Shown: positions 1 through 10,082, numbered from the stretch's first letter. The stretch: DNA of 59,913 nt from Alphaproteobacteria bacterium (GCA_016869555.1 VGDY01000005.1:1-59913); one strand, 5' to 3'. Translations and numbers: made by a program. The notes: generated by a model from the sequence alone, not told the origin.

Positions 1-2
1 AT

Positions 3-80
3 GCGCATGTCCGGTTTTGTATTTTCTTGTCTCGACAACTTGAAAATACCCGACATCCGTCGGCAAAACCGGGCATGCGC
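3..80. other. Three-way-junction palindromic structure
   Basis: Outer arms 3-19 and 64-80 pair over 17 bp with a single G-U pair. They enclose a second stem (20-26 with 42-48, extended by 27-30 with 35-38) and a third stem (50-54 with 59-63). Almost no base is left unpaired at the junction. The single G-U pair becomes an A-C mismatch on the minus strand, so an RNA from the plus strand would fold best. The element lies about 57 bases beyond the ispG stop, at the window edge. It could be a small RNA, a mobile palindromic repeat or a cruciform; no promoter is visible inside the window. Confidence 0.55.
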
Positions 81-136
81 CCGCGACCTTTCGACTCATT
101 CCCCGGACAGCCCTGCGCGAAGCGGGGGAGGGGGCC

Positions 137-1447
137 CTACTCCGCCGCTTCGCCCTTCTCGCCGCCGCCAAAGCGCCGAATGACGTAATCGTCGACGATG
201 CGGGTGAAGTCCTCGGCGATGCCCTCGCCGCGCAGCGTCATCGCCTTCTTGCCGTCGATGAAGACGGGGGCGGAGGGCGTTTCGCCGGTGCCGGGCAGCG
301 AAATGCCGATGTCGGCATGTTTGGACTCACCGGGACCGTTCACGATGCAGCCCATCACCGCGACATTGAGCGTCTCGACGCCGGGATATTGCGCGCGCCA
401 GACGGCCATGCGTTCGCGGATATGTGACTGGATGTCGCGCGCCAGCTCCTGGAACACGGTCGAAGTGGTGCGCCCACATCCGGGGCAGGCGGCGACCAGC
501 GGAACGAAGGTGCGAAAGCCCATCGTCTGCAGAATTTCCTGGGCGACGCGCACTTCGAGCGAGCGGTCGCCGCCGGGCTCGGGCGTCAGCGACACGCGAA
601 TCGTGTCGCCGATGCCGTCCTGCAGCAGCACGCCGAGCGCGGCGGAGGAGGCGACGACGCCCTTCGAGCCCATGCCGGCCTCGGTGAGGCCGAGATGCAG
701 CGCATAGTCGCTGCGCGCGGCGAGCATACGATAGACCGCGATGAGGTCCTGCACCGCCGAGACTTTCGCCGAAATGACGATGCGGTCCCTGGAAAGCCCG
801 ATTTCCTCGGCGCGGCGCGCCGACATCAGCGCCGAGCGAACCAGCGCCTCGCGGGTCACGGCGCGCGCGTCGAGCGGCCGGTCGGAGGCGTGGTTCAGGT
901 CCATGAGATAGGTCAGCAGCTCCTGGTCGAGCGAACCCCAATTGGCGCCGATGCGCACCGCCTTGCCGTGCCTCGCCGCGAGTTCGACGATCGAGGCGAA
1001 TTGCCTGTCCTTCTTTTCCTTGAAGCCGACATTGCCGGGGTTGATCCGGTATTTGGCGAGCGCCTCGCCGCAGGCCGGATGATCGGCGAGAAGCTTGTGG
1101 CCGATGTAATGAAAATCGCCGACGAGCGGGACGCTTATGCCTTTTTGATCCAGCCGGTCGCGGATATAAGGCACGGCGGCGGCCGCTTCGTCGCGATCGA
1201 CGGTGATGCGCACGAGTTCCGAGCCGGCCTGCGCCAGCGCCGTCACCTGGGCCACGGTCTGTTCAATATCCGCCGTATCGGTGTTGGTCATCGACTGGAC
1301 GACGACCGGCGCGCCGCCGCCGACGACCACCGCGCCGGGTCCGGTCCCGATCGTGACCGCGCAGGTGCGCCGGCGCGCCGCCGGCTCGGCGGCGACCGGA
1401 TCGGGCAGTCGGGTCTCGGGAGCCTCGATCAAAACGGCGTCGGTCAT
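137..1447 (-). CDS. ispG: 4-hydroxy-3-methylbut-2-en-1-yl diphosphate synthase (flavodoxin type)
   Basis: This cytosolic [4Fe-4S] enzyme carries out the penultimate step of the MEP isoprenoid pathway, converting MEcPP to HMBPP. The 436-residue product is full length for the bacterial two-domain form. Residues 45-60 ([11 protein letters not shown]) open the TIM barrel. Three cluster cysteines are visible: C321 and C324 in ACPGCGRT, and C367 in GCIVNGPGE. The family takes electrons from flavodoxin or ferredoxin, and a flavodoxin gene lies at the other end of the window. The gene stands alone on its strand, with 176 bases to the next gene upstream. The short arginine-rich N-terminal extension is common in alphaproteobacteria. 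Confidence 0.97.
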   Translation of the reverse strand: MTDAVLIEAPETRLPDPVAAEPAARRRTCAVTIGTGPGAVVVGGGAPVVVQSMTNTDTADIEQTVAQVTALAQAGSELVRITVDRDEAAAAVPYIRDRLDQKGISVPLVGDFHYIGHKLLADHPACGEALAKYRINPGNVGFKEKKDRQFASIVELAARHGKAVRIGANWGSLDQELLTYLMDLNHASDRPLDARAVTREALVRSALMSARRAEEIGLSRDRIVISAKVSAVQDLIAVYRMLAARSDYALHLGLTEAGMGSKGVVASSAALGVLLQDGIGDTIRVSLTPEPGGDRSLEVRVAQEILQTMGFRTFVPLVAACPGCGRTTSTVFQELARDIQSHIRERMAVWRAQYPGVETLNVAVMGCIVNGPGESKHADIGISLPGTGETPSAPVFIDGKKAMTLRGEGIAEDFTRIVDDYVIRRFGGGEKGEAAE

Positions 1448-1623
1448 GGTTTCTCGTCGCGGCTGTTTCGGGGTCGGCTCTAGGTCGCGCGGAATGGCTT
1501 CAAGGTCAAGCGGCCCCGACAGTCATGGCGATCGGAAGAAGCATGGAAATCCTCGCCCTCATGCTGGAGACCTTTCTCGGATCACCTCGCTCCGGAGGGC
1601 CTCTTAGTCCGTATCTCATGAGA

Positions 1624-2499
1624 TCAACTCTCGCCCAAGCCGCCCGAAACTCTCTTCAACAATCCCAGCCGCCGCGCGACAAGCCAGTCGACCAGCCGCG
1701 CCGGCAATAATCCGCGCAGCGTGTAGTCGGTGAAGCGATTGCGCACGACCGGGATGCGGACGGGCGGGCGCGGCGCAGTCAGCGCCCGCAACACGGCCTC
1801 GGCCACGATCCCCGGCCTTGGGGAGCGGCGGCCTTCCTCGACAAGCCACTTCAGCATTCGCCGGCTTGGCGCGGCATAGGCGGTTTCCGCGAACGGGCGG
1901 AGATCGGTCTCCTCGGCCTTATCCCAGATCGGCGTCGCGATCATGCCCGGCTCGATCAGGATCAATTCGACGCCATAGACCATCAGCTCCCGGCGCAGCG
2001 CGTCCGACAGGCCTTCGAGCCCGAATTTCGAGGCGTTGTAGGCGCCCAGAAACGGCGCGGCGAAGCGTCCCGCGACCGAGCTCATATTGACGATGCGCCC
2101 CGGCGGCCCCATTCGCGCGGCGCCCGCGCCAAGCAGCGGCGCGAAGGCCTGAATGACTTGCAGCTGGCCGATGAGATTTACCTCGATCTGGCGCCGGAAA
2201 TCCTCGATCGGCAGATGCAGCAGCGGGCCGGGAACGGCGATCCCGGCGTTGTTGACGAGGCCGGCAAGCGCCCCACTCCCCAGCCGGGCCTCGACGGTTC
2301 TTGCGGCCGCCACAATGGCGCCGGCGTCGGTCACGTCGAAGATCAGCGGGACGATTGCTGCGCCATGCTGCGCAGCAATTGTCGCCGCGTCGGATTCTTT
2401 TCGCACTGCAGCAAAAACTAGATAGTCATTTTGAGCCAATAGTTTGACGCAGGCGGCGCCGATCCCCGTCGCGGCGCCGGTCACGACCACGGCCTTCAA
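1624..2499 (-). CDS. SDR-family oxidoreductase
   Basis: A classical short-chain dehydrogenase/reductase of about 291 residues. It shows the TGAATGIG nucleotide-binding motif at the N-terminus, NNAG in the middle, and the catalytic YNASK tetrad motif. The substrate cannot be read from sequence. The start is taken as TTG at 2499, because the Rossmann strand begins there and the TTG overlaps the TGA of the ThiE-amidase gene upstream (TTGA), so translation is probably coupled. No methionine codon fits near the N-terminus; an in-frame start further upstream would lie inside the preceding gene. It is probably the last gene of the thiamine operon, with no obvious role in thiamine synthesis. Confidence 0.85.
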   Translation of the reverse strand: MKAVVVTGAATGIGAACVKLLAQNDYLVFAAVRKESDAATIAAQHGAAIVPLIFDVTDAGAIVAAARTVEARLGSGALAGLVNNAGIAVPGPLLHLPIEDFRRQIEVNLIGQLQVIQAFAPLLGAGAARMGPPGRIVNMSSVAGRFAAPFLGAYNASKFGLEGLSDALRRELMVYGVELILIEPGMIATPIWDKAEETDLRPFAETAYAAPSRRMLKWLVEEGRRSPRPGIVAEAVLRALTAPRPPVRIPVVRNRFTDYTLRGLLPARLVDWLVARRLGLLKRVSGGLGES

Positions 2500-3866
2500 A
2501 CCCGTTCTCCCAACGCCGCGAGGAGATAAGCGAGCGCCACGCGCGTTTCGCCGTCGGCGCGGCCGTCGACTTTCCACCGGCGGAAATGGCGCTGAAACGC
2601 CTCGACCGCATCGACCGTCTGCGCGTCATAAACGCCGGTCGCTTCGACGCCATAGCCGTAGGCGGCGAGGTCGCGCTGGAGCGAGGCGACCTTTCCGCCC
2701 TCGTCGCCGAACGACACCGTCGTTGCGCCTTCCGCCAAGGCGTTCTCGACAATTCGCCCGACGCCCCGGCGCGCGAGCTCCTCCCAGGGGAAGAACTCGC
2801 CGGGATCCTGCTTGCGGCCGGGGGCGATGTCGGAATGCGCCAGCACGCGCTCGGGCGGGATCGCATGCCGCTGGCAGATGTCGCGGGCGAGCGCCGCCGT
2901 GGCCTCGATTTGCGCCGCCGTATAGGGGCGCGGGTCGAGGTAACCGGGATGAACGACTTCGATTCCGATCGACGCGGAGTTCATGTCGGTCTCGCCAGCC
3001 CAGGAGCTTATTCCGGCGTGCCAGGCGCGCCGCGATTCCGGCACGAGCTGCAGCACGCGGCCGTCCTCCTCGACGACATAATGCGCCGAGACCTGCGAGC
3101 GGGGGCTGCAGAGCAGGGCGAGCGCCGCTTCCCCGGTTTGCATCCCGGTGTAATGGAGCACCACCGACGAAATCGGCCGCAGCCGCGGCCCGTGATTGAG
3201 CGAAGGGCATATTCCTGCCCCGGCGTAGTCCGGCGCGAAGAAGCCTTCGCCATCGCGCCAGGGCTGCGTCGCGGCGAGCCATTCCCCAGCGCGGGCCTCA
3301 GGCTCTGCGTTGCGCAGAACGTCGGTGACGACGCAGGCGGCGTCCGCGCCCGCGGCCAATGCGGCGATCGCGCGCTCTGGGGTCAGTCCGCCGATCGCGA
3401 CCAGCGGCGTCTCGCCGATCGCCGCCTTCCAGGCGCCGATGCGGCCAAGACCCTGCGGCGCGAAAGCCATCTGTTTCAGGAGCGTCGGATAGATCGGCCC
3501 CAGCGCGACATAATCGGCGGCGAGGGAGAGCGCGCGGTCGAGTTCGGCTTCATCATGCGTCGAAACGCCGATCCTGACGCCGGCGCGGCGCAGCGCGGGA
3601 ATATCCGCGCCGTCAAGATCGCCCTGGCCGAGATGGACGAAGTCGCAGCCTTCGTCGATCGCGAGCCGCCAATAGTCGTTGACGACAAGTTGCGCGCCAT
3701 GGAGGACGCAGATTTGCCGCGCCTTCGCGATATGCGCGCGGGTCTCCGACTCGCTGCGGCCCTTCACCCGCAGCTGCGCGAACCTGACGCCCTGCGGCAG
3801 CAGGCGGGTCAGCCAATCGGCGGCGTCGACGATGAGATAGAAGGGATCGAGCTTCAGCGCCGCCAC
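2496..3866 (-). CDS. thiE: ThiE-like thiamine phosphate synthase fused to N-acetylmuramoyl-L-alanine amidase
   Basis: One uninterrupted 456-residue frame. Residues 1-200 match thiamine phosphate synthase (HMP-PP plus thiazole phosphate to ThMP): AQLRVKG, VVNDYW, HLGQGD, GPIYPT and AIGGLTPE are in the right order. Residues 205-375 match the AmpD/AmiD amidase_2 fold, with candidate zinc ligands H238 (VVLHYTG), H344 and D354 (AHSDIAPGRKQDPG). Residues 388-450 form a PG_binding_1 repeat. No signal peptide is present, so the amidase half should be cytosolic, as AmpD is. No start codon in the amidase frame lies near the junction around residues 195-210. The gene is 14 bases behind thiG and shares the TPP riboswitch. 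It may be a true fusion or a sequencing or evolutionary join of two genes. Confidence 0.88.
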   Translation of the reverse strand: MAALKLDPFYLIVDAADWLTRLLPQGVRFAQLRVKGRSESETRAHIAKARQICVLHGAQLVVNDYWRLAIDEGCDFVHLGQGDLDGADIPALRRAGVRIGVSTHDEAELDRALSLAADYVALGPIYPTLLKQMAFAPQGLGRIGAWKAAIGETPLVAIGGLTPERAIAALAAGADAACVVTDVLRNAEPEARAGEWLAATQPWRDGEGFFAPDYAGAGICPSLNHGPRLRPISSVVLHYTGMQTGEAALALLCSPRSQVSAHYVVEEDGRVLQLVPESRRAWHAGISSWAGETDMNSASIGIEVVHPGYLDPRPYTAAQIEATAALARDICQRHAIPPERVLAHSDIAPGRKQDPGEFFPWEELARRGVGRIVENALAEGATTVSFGDEGGKVASLQRDLAAYGYGVEATGVYDAQTVDAVEAFQRHFRRWKVDGRADGETRVALAYLLAALGERV

Positions 3867-3880
3867 TGCCCCACTTTCCC

Positions 3881-4669
3881 TCAGGCCAGTTTGTCGAACG
3901 GACGGCCGATGACCGGCGTCGACGGCTCGGCCATGTCGCGCGGGGTCATCGGCTCGGCAAGGAAGCCCGCCCGGCCCGCTTCGATCGCGAGGGCGAAGGC
4001 GCGCGCCATCCGGACGGGGTCGCCGGCGCGCGAAACGGCGGTGTTGAGCAGCACCGCGTCATAACCCATCTCCATGACCAGCGCGGCGTGGGACGGCGCG
4101 CCGATCCCTGCGTCGACGATGAGCGGCGTATCGGGAAAATGCGCGCGCAGCGCCCGCAGCGCGAAAATATCATTGACGCCCCGCCCCGAGCCGATCGGCG
4201 CCGCCCAGGGCATCAGCACGCGGCAGCCGGCGTCGAGCAGTTTTTCGGCGACCACGAGATCGTCGGTCGTATAGGGAAAGACCTTGAAGCCGTCGTCGGA
4301 AAGAACCCGCGCCGCCTCGACGAGCCCGAAGACGTCGGGCTGGAGCGTGTCCTCTTCGCCGATCACTTCGAGCTTGATCCAGTCGGTCGCGAAGACCTCT
4401 CGCGCCATTTGCGCCGTCGCGACCGCCTCCTTGGCGGTGCGGCAGCCGGCGGTGTTGGGAAGCACCCGGACGCCGAGGTCGCGGACAAGGCTCCAGAACG
4501 CCTCGCCCGCCCGCGCCCCGCCGGCCTCGCGCCGCAGCGAGACCGTGACGATTTCGCAGCCCGACGCGCGAATCGACTCGGCGAGGATCGCCGGCGAGGG
4601 ATAGCGCGCCGTCCCGAGCAGCAGCCGCGAAGCCAGCGCGACGTCATAGAGCCTCATGGGGTCGTTCAT
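3881..4669 (-). CDS. thiG: Thiazole synthase
   Basis: ThiG forms the thiazole phosphate ring of thiamine from DXP, dehydroglycine and ThiS thiocarboxylate. The 262-residue product is normal length. The lysine that forms a Schiff base with DXP is K99 in TDWIKLEV. The phosphate-binding PNTAG segment (71-75) and the [12 protein letters not shown] loop are intact. It sits 12 bases after thiS and 14 before thiE in the riboswitch-controlled operon. A second methionine at residue 5 is an alternative start. Its substrate DXP would come from the dxs gene at 43 kb. Confidence 0.97.
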   Translation of the reverse strand: MNDPMRLYDVALASRLLLGTARYPSPAILAESIRASGCEIVTVSLRREAGGARAGEAFWSLVRDLGVRVLPNTAGCRTAKEAVATAQMAREVFATDWIKLEVIGEEDTLQPDVFGLVEAARVLSDDGFKVFPYTTDDLVVAEKLLDAGCRVLMPWAAPIGSGRGVNDIFALRALRAHFPDTPLIVDAGIGAPSHAALVMEMGYDAVLLNTAVSRAGDPVRMARAFALAIEAGRAGFLAEPMTPRDMAEPSTPVIGRPFDKLA

Positions 4670-4681
4670 TCAGGCGCTCGC

Positions 4682-4879
4682 TTACCCGCCCTGTCTCGGC
4701 GTGACGATCTCGACAGCGTCGCCCTCGCGAAGCGGCGTCTCGGCGCGGTCCTTGGCGCGCACGAATTCCTGGTTCAAGGCGGTGCCGACGGTCTTTTCGT
4801 CATACCCCAGTTCCTGCAGCAGCGTTTGCAATGTCGTGGCGCGGACGTCCTGCGGCCGCCCGTTGATTTGAATGAGCAT
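4682..4879 (-). CDS. thiS: Sulfur carrier protein ThiS
   Basis: A 65-residue ubiquitin-fold protein ending in GG, the C-terminus that is adenylated and thiocarboxylated to donate sulfur to ThiG. The N-terminal strand MLIQINGRP and the closing VEIVTPRQGG are typical. Its ATG lies inside the 3' end of thiO in another frame, so about 80 bases are shared. Translation is probably coupled to thiO. Confidence 0.95.
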   Translation of the reverse strand: MLIQINGRPQDVRATTLQTLLQELGYDEKTVGTALNQEFVRAKDRAETPLREGDAVEIVTPRQGG

Positions 4880-5858
4880 CCATCACCTCTGGGAAATACC
4901 CGTCGTTTACGACGACCTCCCCAACACGACGCGCCAAAGCCGGCGCGAGCAGGAACCCGTGGCGGTAGAGCCCATTGATATAGAGAGTGCGATCCCGTTT
5001 CAAAAGGCGGGGCAGATTGTCGGCGAACGCCGGCCGCAGATCCGACCCCGTCTCGACGATTTCGGCCTCGGCGAAGGCCGGATGGATGGCGAAGGCCGAA
5101 TTGACGAGTTCGACGACGGAGCGCGCGGTGACCCGCGCCCGCTCCTCATTCTCGATCATCGTCGCGCCGACCATGAACGCGCCCTCGCCGCGCGGAACGA
5201 CATAAACCGGCCGGCGCGGGTGAAGCATGCGGACCGGGCGCGAAAAGGCGATCTCGTCGCTACGCAGGATCAGCATTTCGCCTTTGACGCCGCGAAGGCC
5301 GGGAAGCGCGTCGCGCGCGGCGAGGCCGCGGCAGTCGACGGTCCAATCCGGAATGGTCGCCTGCCCTGCCCCGTCCTGCGCAAAACGGAAAATGACATTC
5401 GGCATTTGCGCGAGGCGCCCGGTCAGCGCGGCCATCGCGGCGCGGGGATCGAGATGCGCTTCCGCGGGAAAAAACAGCCCCGCCTCGAAGCGTCCGGCAA
5501 GATCCGGCTCAAGAGCGGAAATTCCCGCGCCGTCCAGCGTTTCGAACTGGCTGGTCCGGCGGGCGAAGTCGAAAAGTTCGGCGCGTTCGCGCCGCGGCGC
5601 CACGACAAGGCTGCCGGCGACCGTCGCGACGCCGATGTCGCGCGACCAGAAGTCGAGCGCTTCTTCGCCCAATGTCGCAACCAGAGGCTCGGCGCTTTCC
5701 AATTCGCACCAGGGCGCGATCATGCCGCCGGCAAAGCGCGAGCACCCCAGGCCCGGCGCCTGCTCGCGTTCGACGATCTCGACGTCAACGCCCTTACGCG
5801 CAAGCGCGTAAGCGGCGCAAAGGCCGGCGACGCCGGCGCCGATCACGCGCGCGCGCAT
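4800..5858 (-). CDS. thiO: Glycine oxidase ThiO (FAD-dependent)
   Basis: ThiO oxidises glycine to the imine used by ThiG in aerobic thiazole synthesis. The N-terminal FAD-binding motif VIGAGVAGL spans residues 5-13. A DAO-type fold follows, with GGMIAPWCE, CRGLAARDALPGLRGVKGE and YINGLYRHGFLLAPALA, which binds FAD near the C-terminus. It is the first gene after the TPP riboswitch, starting 33 bases downstream. The frame runs 26 codons past the thiS start, giving a C-terminal tail after GYFPEV that looks non-conserved. The tail may come from loss of an earlier stop. Confidence 0.94.
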   Translation of the reverse strand: MRARVIGAGVAGLCAAYALARKGVDVEIVEREQAPGLGCSRFAGGMIAPWCELESAEPLVATLGEEALDFWSRDIGVATVAGSLVVAPRRERAELFDFARRTSQFETLDGAGISALEPDLAGRFEAGLFFPAEAHLDPRAAMAALTGRLAQMPNVIFRFAQDGAGQATIPDWTVDCRGLAARDALPGLRGVKGEMLILRSDEIAFSRPVRMLHPRRPVYVVPRGEGAFMVGATMIENEERARVTARSVVELVNSAFAIHPAFAEAEIVETGSDLRPAFADNLPRLLKRDRTLYINGLYRHGFLLAPALARRVGEVVVNDGYFPEVMDAHSNQRAAAGRPRHDIANAAAGTGV

Positions 5859-5890
5859 GAACCGCGGCCTTCTACAAATCTTGCCGACAC

Positions 5891-6020
5891 CATCCCTCCG
5901 CCAGTCCCAACTGGATCAGGTTCGAAGGGTCGCCGCTCCCCGCCTTTCGCGTCGCGCAGCCTCTCAGCCCCATGGCGGCGACCCTCGATCGCGCCGCCGG
6001 GCGGGGCTCCCCCGGCGCGG
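5891..6020 (-). promoter_or_regulatory. TPP riboswitch (THI element)
   Basis: Read on the minus strand, this holds the diagnostic TPP aptamer segments in order: GGGGCTGAGAGG (CTGAGA at 5962-5967) and then ACCCTTCGAACCTGATCC (5913-5930). It closes with GGCGGAGGGATG (5891-5902). The 5' arm is a GC-rich block at about 6000-6020. It ends 32 bases before the thiO start, so it is placed to control the whole thiO-thiS-thiG-thiE/amidase-SDR operon. In proteobacteria such switches usually repress translation initiation or cause termination when TPP is high. No intrinsic terminator is obvious here, so translational control is the likelier mode. Confidence 0.93.
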
Positions 6021-6171
6021 CTAGGCTCGCGCGAAAGCGCCGCGCCAGTCAAGCGTTGCGCGCGCCTTATCATGCCGGCGCTGCGCTTCGGCACTTGCCA
6101 GAATTCAATCGTTAGCCCAGTTTGGGCAAGACAAAGCGCAAAAAAAGGCGCCGCATTTGGGGAGAGAAATC

Positions 6172-6771
6172 ATGAGCTTTCGTCGCAAAACGGCCTGCGT
6201 CCACAGGACGTTGGCCCTTCTTGGCCTGCTCGCCTCAACGACTTGGTTTGGCGCGACTTTCGCCCCGCCGGCCGCGGCCGCGCAGCTTGGCCAATATTTC
6301 CCCATTCCGAATTCGCTGACCATCAGCGGCGTGCCGCGCGACTCGCTTCTCAAACTTCAATCGAAATGGCTGCAGAACGGCCTCGACAATCTCAAGAAGG
6401 CGCGCACCGAGGCCGAAGCGGCGCTCGAAAAGGCGAAGGCCGGCGCGACCGATCAGGTCGCCGCCGCGGAAGAAAACCTCAAGAAAATCGACGAGATGAT
6501 CGCGCAGACCCAGGAAGAGCTGGCGCTGTCCGACAACAATGATTCGTCGCATGAGATTCAGACCGATCGCAAACGCAAGCTGATGCTCCATCTCAATCAA
6601 TGGATCAACGAGCTCAATCGTCTCGCCACCGAGCAGATGAAAATCGCGATCCTGAAGGACGGCGCCGAGGCGATGGCGGCGCAAAACCGTAATTATCAAT
6701 TGTCCGAACAGGCGGACAATCTCGAAAAATCAAAGACCGACGCCAGCATTACGGATTGGGCGGCAAAGTAG
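6172..6771 (+). CDS. Exported coiled-coil protein of unknown function
   Basis: The 199-residue product has an N-terminal signal peptide (LALLGLLASTTWFG, then a cleavage site near AAAAQLG). A long charged alpha-helical region follows, rich in Ala, Glu and Lys (about residues 60-140), which looks like a coiled coil. No family was recognised. The ATG at 6172 is chosen because GGGGAGAG sits just upstream; a TTG 15 bases earlier is less likely. The gene is alone, between the riboswitch region and the convergent zapA. It is probably periplasmic. Confidence 0.75.
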   Translation: MSFRRKTACVHRTLALLGLLASTTWFGATFAPPAAAAQLGQYFPIPNSLTISGVPRDSLLKLQSKWLQNGLDNLKKARTEAEAALEKAKAGATDQVAAAEENLKKIDEMIAQTQEELALSDNNDSSHEIQTDRKRKLMLHLNQWINELNRLATEQMKIAILKDGAEAMAAQNRNYQLSEQADNLEKSKTDASITDWAAK

Positions 6772-6795
6772 CCTGACGAGTTCTGGAACGCGCTC

Positions 6796-7179
6796 CTAGA
6801 GAATCTCGTCCGCCGGCTCGGCCGGCCTCGACAGATCGCCGTTGAGCTTGGCGAGCCGGCGCGTCGCGTCCTTGAGCGCTTCGGATGCGCGCGCCGACAG
6901 CGCCTCATTCGCCTGGCGCGCCGCGTCGCGTTCGGCGCACAATGCGGCGAACTCGGCTTCCACAGACTGCGCTTTGGCGCGCGCGTCGGTCGCCTCGTCG
7001 GCGATGGCGAGCGCCGCCATCACGATGATGCGTTGCTCGCCGATCTCGCCGAAATTCTCGCGCATCGACTCGATCTTGCCTTCGAGATAATGGGCCAGCG
7101 CTTCGATGCGCTGCTCCTCGCCGTCCTCGCAGGACATGCGATAGGTGCGGCCGGCGATGGAGAGGACGACAGAGCCCAT
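6796..7179 (-). CDS. zapA: Cell division protein ZapA
   Basis: The 127-residue product has the ZapA N-terminal domain (VVLSIAGRTYRMSC, then EEQRIEALAHYLEGKI), followed by a coiled-coil tail. ZapA binds FtsZ and promotes Z-ring bundling at midcell. The long central helix around IIVMAALAIADEA is typical of alphaproteobacterial ZapA. It follows the DUF4164 gene with one base between them, an arrangement conserved in Hyphomicrobiales. The start at 7179 fits the family; an extension to 7251 would run into the upstream gene. Confidence 0.93.
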   Translation of the reverse strand: MGSVVLSIAGRTYRMSCEDGEEQRIEALAHYLEGKIESMRENFGEIGEQRIIVMAALAIADEATDARAKAQSVEAEFAALCAERDAARQANEALSARASEALKDATRRLAKLNGDLSRPAEPADEIL

Positions 7180-7180
7180 G

Positions 7181-7504
7181 TCAGCCCTCCCGAACCGGCG
7201 CCGCGACCGCGACGCCGAGCGCGGCGGCGACGCCCTCGCTCGCGGCCTCAAGCCGGCGCAACACTTCGTCGCGGCTCTTCTCCAGGGCGTTCTGCCGCGC
7301 CAGCGCGGCGTCGAGATCGAGCGCGAGTCGCGAACGGTCGTCCTGCATGATGGCGAGTTCTTCTTGAAGTTCGGCGTTGGACGCCTCGTCTTCGAGCTTG
7401 CCGGCGACGGCGCGCTCCAATTGCGCGATCGCCATCTGCAGTTCGGCGATGTCGGCCTCTACCCTCTTGGCGTTATCGTCGTCGCGCTTATTTGATTGGT
7501 TCAT
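7181..7504 (-). CDS. DUF4164 family coiled-coil protein
   Basis: A 107-residue acidic coiled-coil protein (heptads from about residue 20 to 95, for example VEADIAELQMAIAQLERAV). In Hyphomicrobiales, DUF4164 proteins are encoded just upstream of zapA, as here, and are presumed partners in cell division; the exact role is unknown. The ATG at 7504 is preferred over one seven codons earlier, because the extra residues are not conserved-looking. The gene is divergent from gap. Confidence 0.85.
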   Translation of the reverse strand: MNQSNKRDDDNAKRVEADIAELQMAIAQLERAVAGKLEDEASNAELQEELAIMQDDRSRLALDLDAALARQNALEKSRDEVLRRLEAASEGVAAALGVAVAAPVREG

Positions 7505-7630
7505 CGCCGGTCGCCGGAGTCGCAAGGCTTTCGGTCGCGGCGAACCCCGCCGGGCGATTCGCCTGCCAGCTGTGTTCCTAACATGATTCAGGCAATTCGA
7601 AACCGCTCGCGCTGGCGCGACTTCGGCGCG

Positions 7631-7658
7631 TTGACAGGGGGGCGCGAGGTGCTATCAC
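7631..7658 (+). promoter_or_regulatory. Candidate sigma70 promoter of gap
   Basis: TTGACA at 7631-7636 matches the -35 consensus exactly. TATCAC at 7653-7658 is a reasonable -10 element with a 16-base spacer. It lies 76 bases before the gap start and is the best promoter match in the divergent DUF4164/gap interval. Confidence 0.5.
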
Positions 7659-7733
7659 ACGCCGGACTTCGCAGCCCAGGGCGCGAAGGGCGAGGGCCCC
7701 GCAAGTTTGCCGCGGCGCAAGGAGAGTTATGAA

Positions 7734-8741
<1,008 letters not shown>

Positions 8742-8762
8742 GCTTCACGCCAAAATGCCGGC

Positions 8763-8790
8763 GCGGACCTGAAGGTCCGCGTCGCTTTTT
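8763..8790 (+). terminator. Intrinsic terminator between gap and pgk
   Basis: A perfect 8-bp stem, GCGGACCT (8763-8770) with AGGTCCGC (8773-8780) around a two-base loop, is followed by GTCGC and six T (8785-8790). It starts 21 bases after the gap stop, so gap and pgk may be only partly cotranscribed. Confidence 0.75.
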
Positions 8791-8813
8791 TCGAGTCGCG
8801 ATTGGGATGTTTC

Positions 8814-10007
8814 ATGGCCGCCTTCCGCACTCTCGACAACGCCGACGTAAAGGGCAAAAGAGTCCTGCTGCGCGTCGATCTCAATGTGCCGATGGAGGAC
8901 GGCCGCGTCACCGACGCGACGCGCATCGAGCGCGCGCTGCCGACAATCAGTGAGATCGCAGAAAAAGGCGGCAGGGTCGTTCTGCTTTCGCATTTCGGCC
9001 GGCCGAAGGGCCAACGCGTCGATGCGGAGTCGCTGCGTCAGCTCGTCCCGGCGCTTGAGCATCATGTGAAGCGCAAAATCGCCTTCGCCGACGACTGTGT
9101 AGGCGAAAACGCGGCGCGGGTCGTCGACGCGCTCAAGGACGGCGAGGTCGCGCTGCTCGAGAACACCCGCTTCCACAAGGGCGAAGAAAAGAACGCCGCC
9201 GATTTCGTCGAGGCGCTAGCGAAGAATGGCGATATTTTCGTCAGCGACGCCTTCTCGGCGGCGCATCGCGCCCACGCCTCGACCGAGGGTATCGCGCACC
9301 GATTGCCCGCTTTCGCCGGCCGCGCGATGCAGGCGGAGCTCGAAGCGCTGCAGTCTGCGCTCGCAAGTCCAGAGCGCCCGGTCATGGCGATCGTCGGCGG
9401 CGCGAAAGTTTCAACCAAGCTCGAACTCCTCGGCAATCTCGTCGACAAGGTCGATTATCTCGTCATCGGCGGCGGCATGGCGAACACTTTCCTGGCGGCG
9501 CAAGGCAAGTCCGTCGGCAAGTCGCTGTGCGAACATGATCTCGGCGGCGCCGCGCGGGAGATTCTGGCGAAGGCGGAAAAGGCCGGCTGCGAGATCGTTC
9601 TCCCGGTCGACGCTACGGTCGCGCAGAAATTCGAGGCGCATGCGCCGTCGCATATCGTCTCGGTCGATCATGTCGGCGAAGGCGACATGATCCTCGATGT
9701 CGGGCCGAAGTCGATCGCCCACGTCGAGGCGCTTCTCGCCAAATGCAAGACGCTGGTGTGGAACGGCCCGTTCGGCGCCTTCGAACTGCCGCCTTTCGAC
9801 GAGGGCACCAATGCGGTGGCGCAGACGGCGGCGCGACTGACCGTCGACGGCAGACTGCTGTCGGTCGCCGGCGGCGGCGACACGGTGGCGGCGCTCAATC
9901 AGGCGCATGTCGCCCAGGAATTCTCTTATGTCTCGACCGCGGGGGGCGCTTTCCTCGAATGGCTCGAAGGCAAGACTCTGCCGGGCGTCGCCGCGCTGAT
10001 GCGGTAG
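8814..10007 (+). CDS. pgk: Phosphoglycerate kinase
   Basis: Transfers phosphate from 1,3-bisphosphoglycerate to ADP in glycolysis, and in reverse in gluconeogenesis. The 397-residue product has the RVDLNVP substrate-binding loop near residue 20, the hinge [12 protein letters not shown] in the middle and GGGDTVAAL near the C-terminus. The ATG at 8814 opens the conserved [17 protein letters not shown] region. It follows gap, separated by a terminator-like hairpin. Confidence 0.97.
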   Translation: MAAFRTLDNADVKGKRVLLRVDLNVPMEDGRVTDATRIERALPTISEIAEKGGRVVLLSHFGRPKGQRVDAESLRQLVPALEHHVKRKIAFADDCVGENAARVVDALKDGEVALLENTRFHKGEEKNAADFVEALAKNGDIFVSDAFSAAHRAHASTEGIAHRLPAFAGRAMQAELEALQSALASPERPVMAIVGGAKVSTKLELLGNLVDKVDYLVIGGGMANTFLAAQGKSVGKSLCEHDLGGAAREILAKAEKAGCEIVLPVDATVAQKFEAHAPSHIVSVDHVGEGDMILDVGPKSIAHVEALLAKCKTLVWNGPFGAFELPPFDEGTNAVAQTAARLTVDGRLLSVAGGGDTVAALNQAHVAQEFSYVSTAGGAFLEWLEGKTLPGVAALMR

Positions 10008-10082
10008 GGGCGCCCGGCCTCAGATTGGCCTTGCTCTCGCGGTAAGGCGCAGCAGCTCAGAAAAGGTCATCGGGAGGCGAAT

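Noticed and set aside
4872-6542. Very long open frame antisense to thiO and the riboswitch
   Set aside because: It is a mirror of GC-rich codon usage in the minus-strand thi genes, with no domain and an Arg-rich composition.
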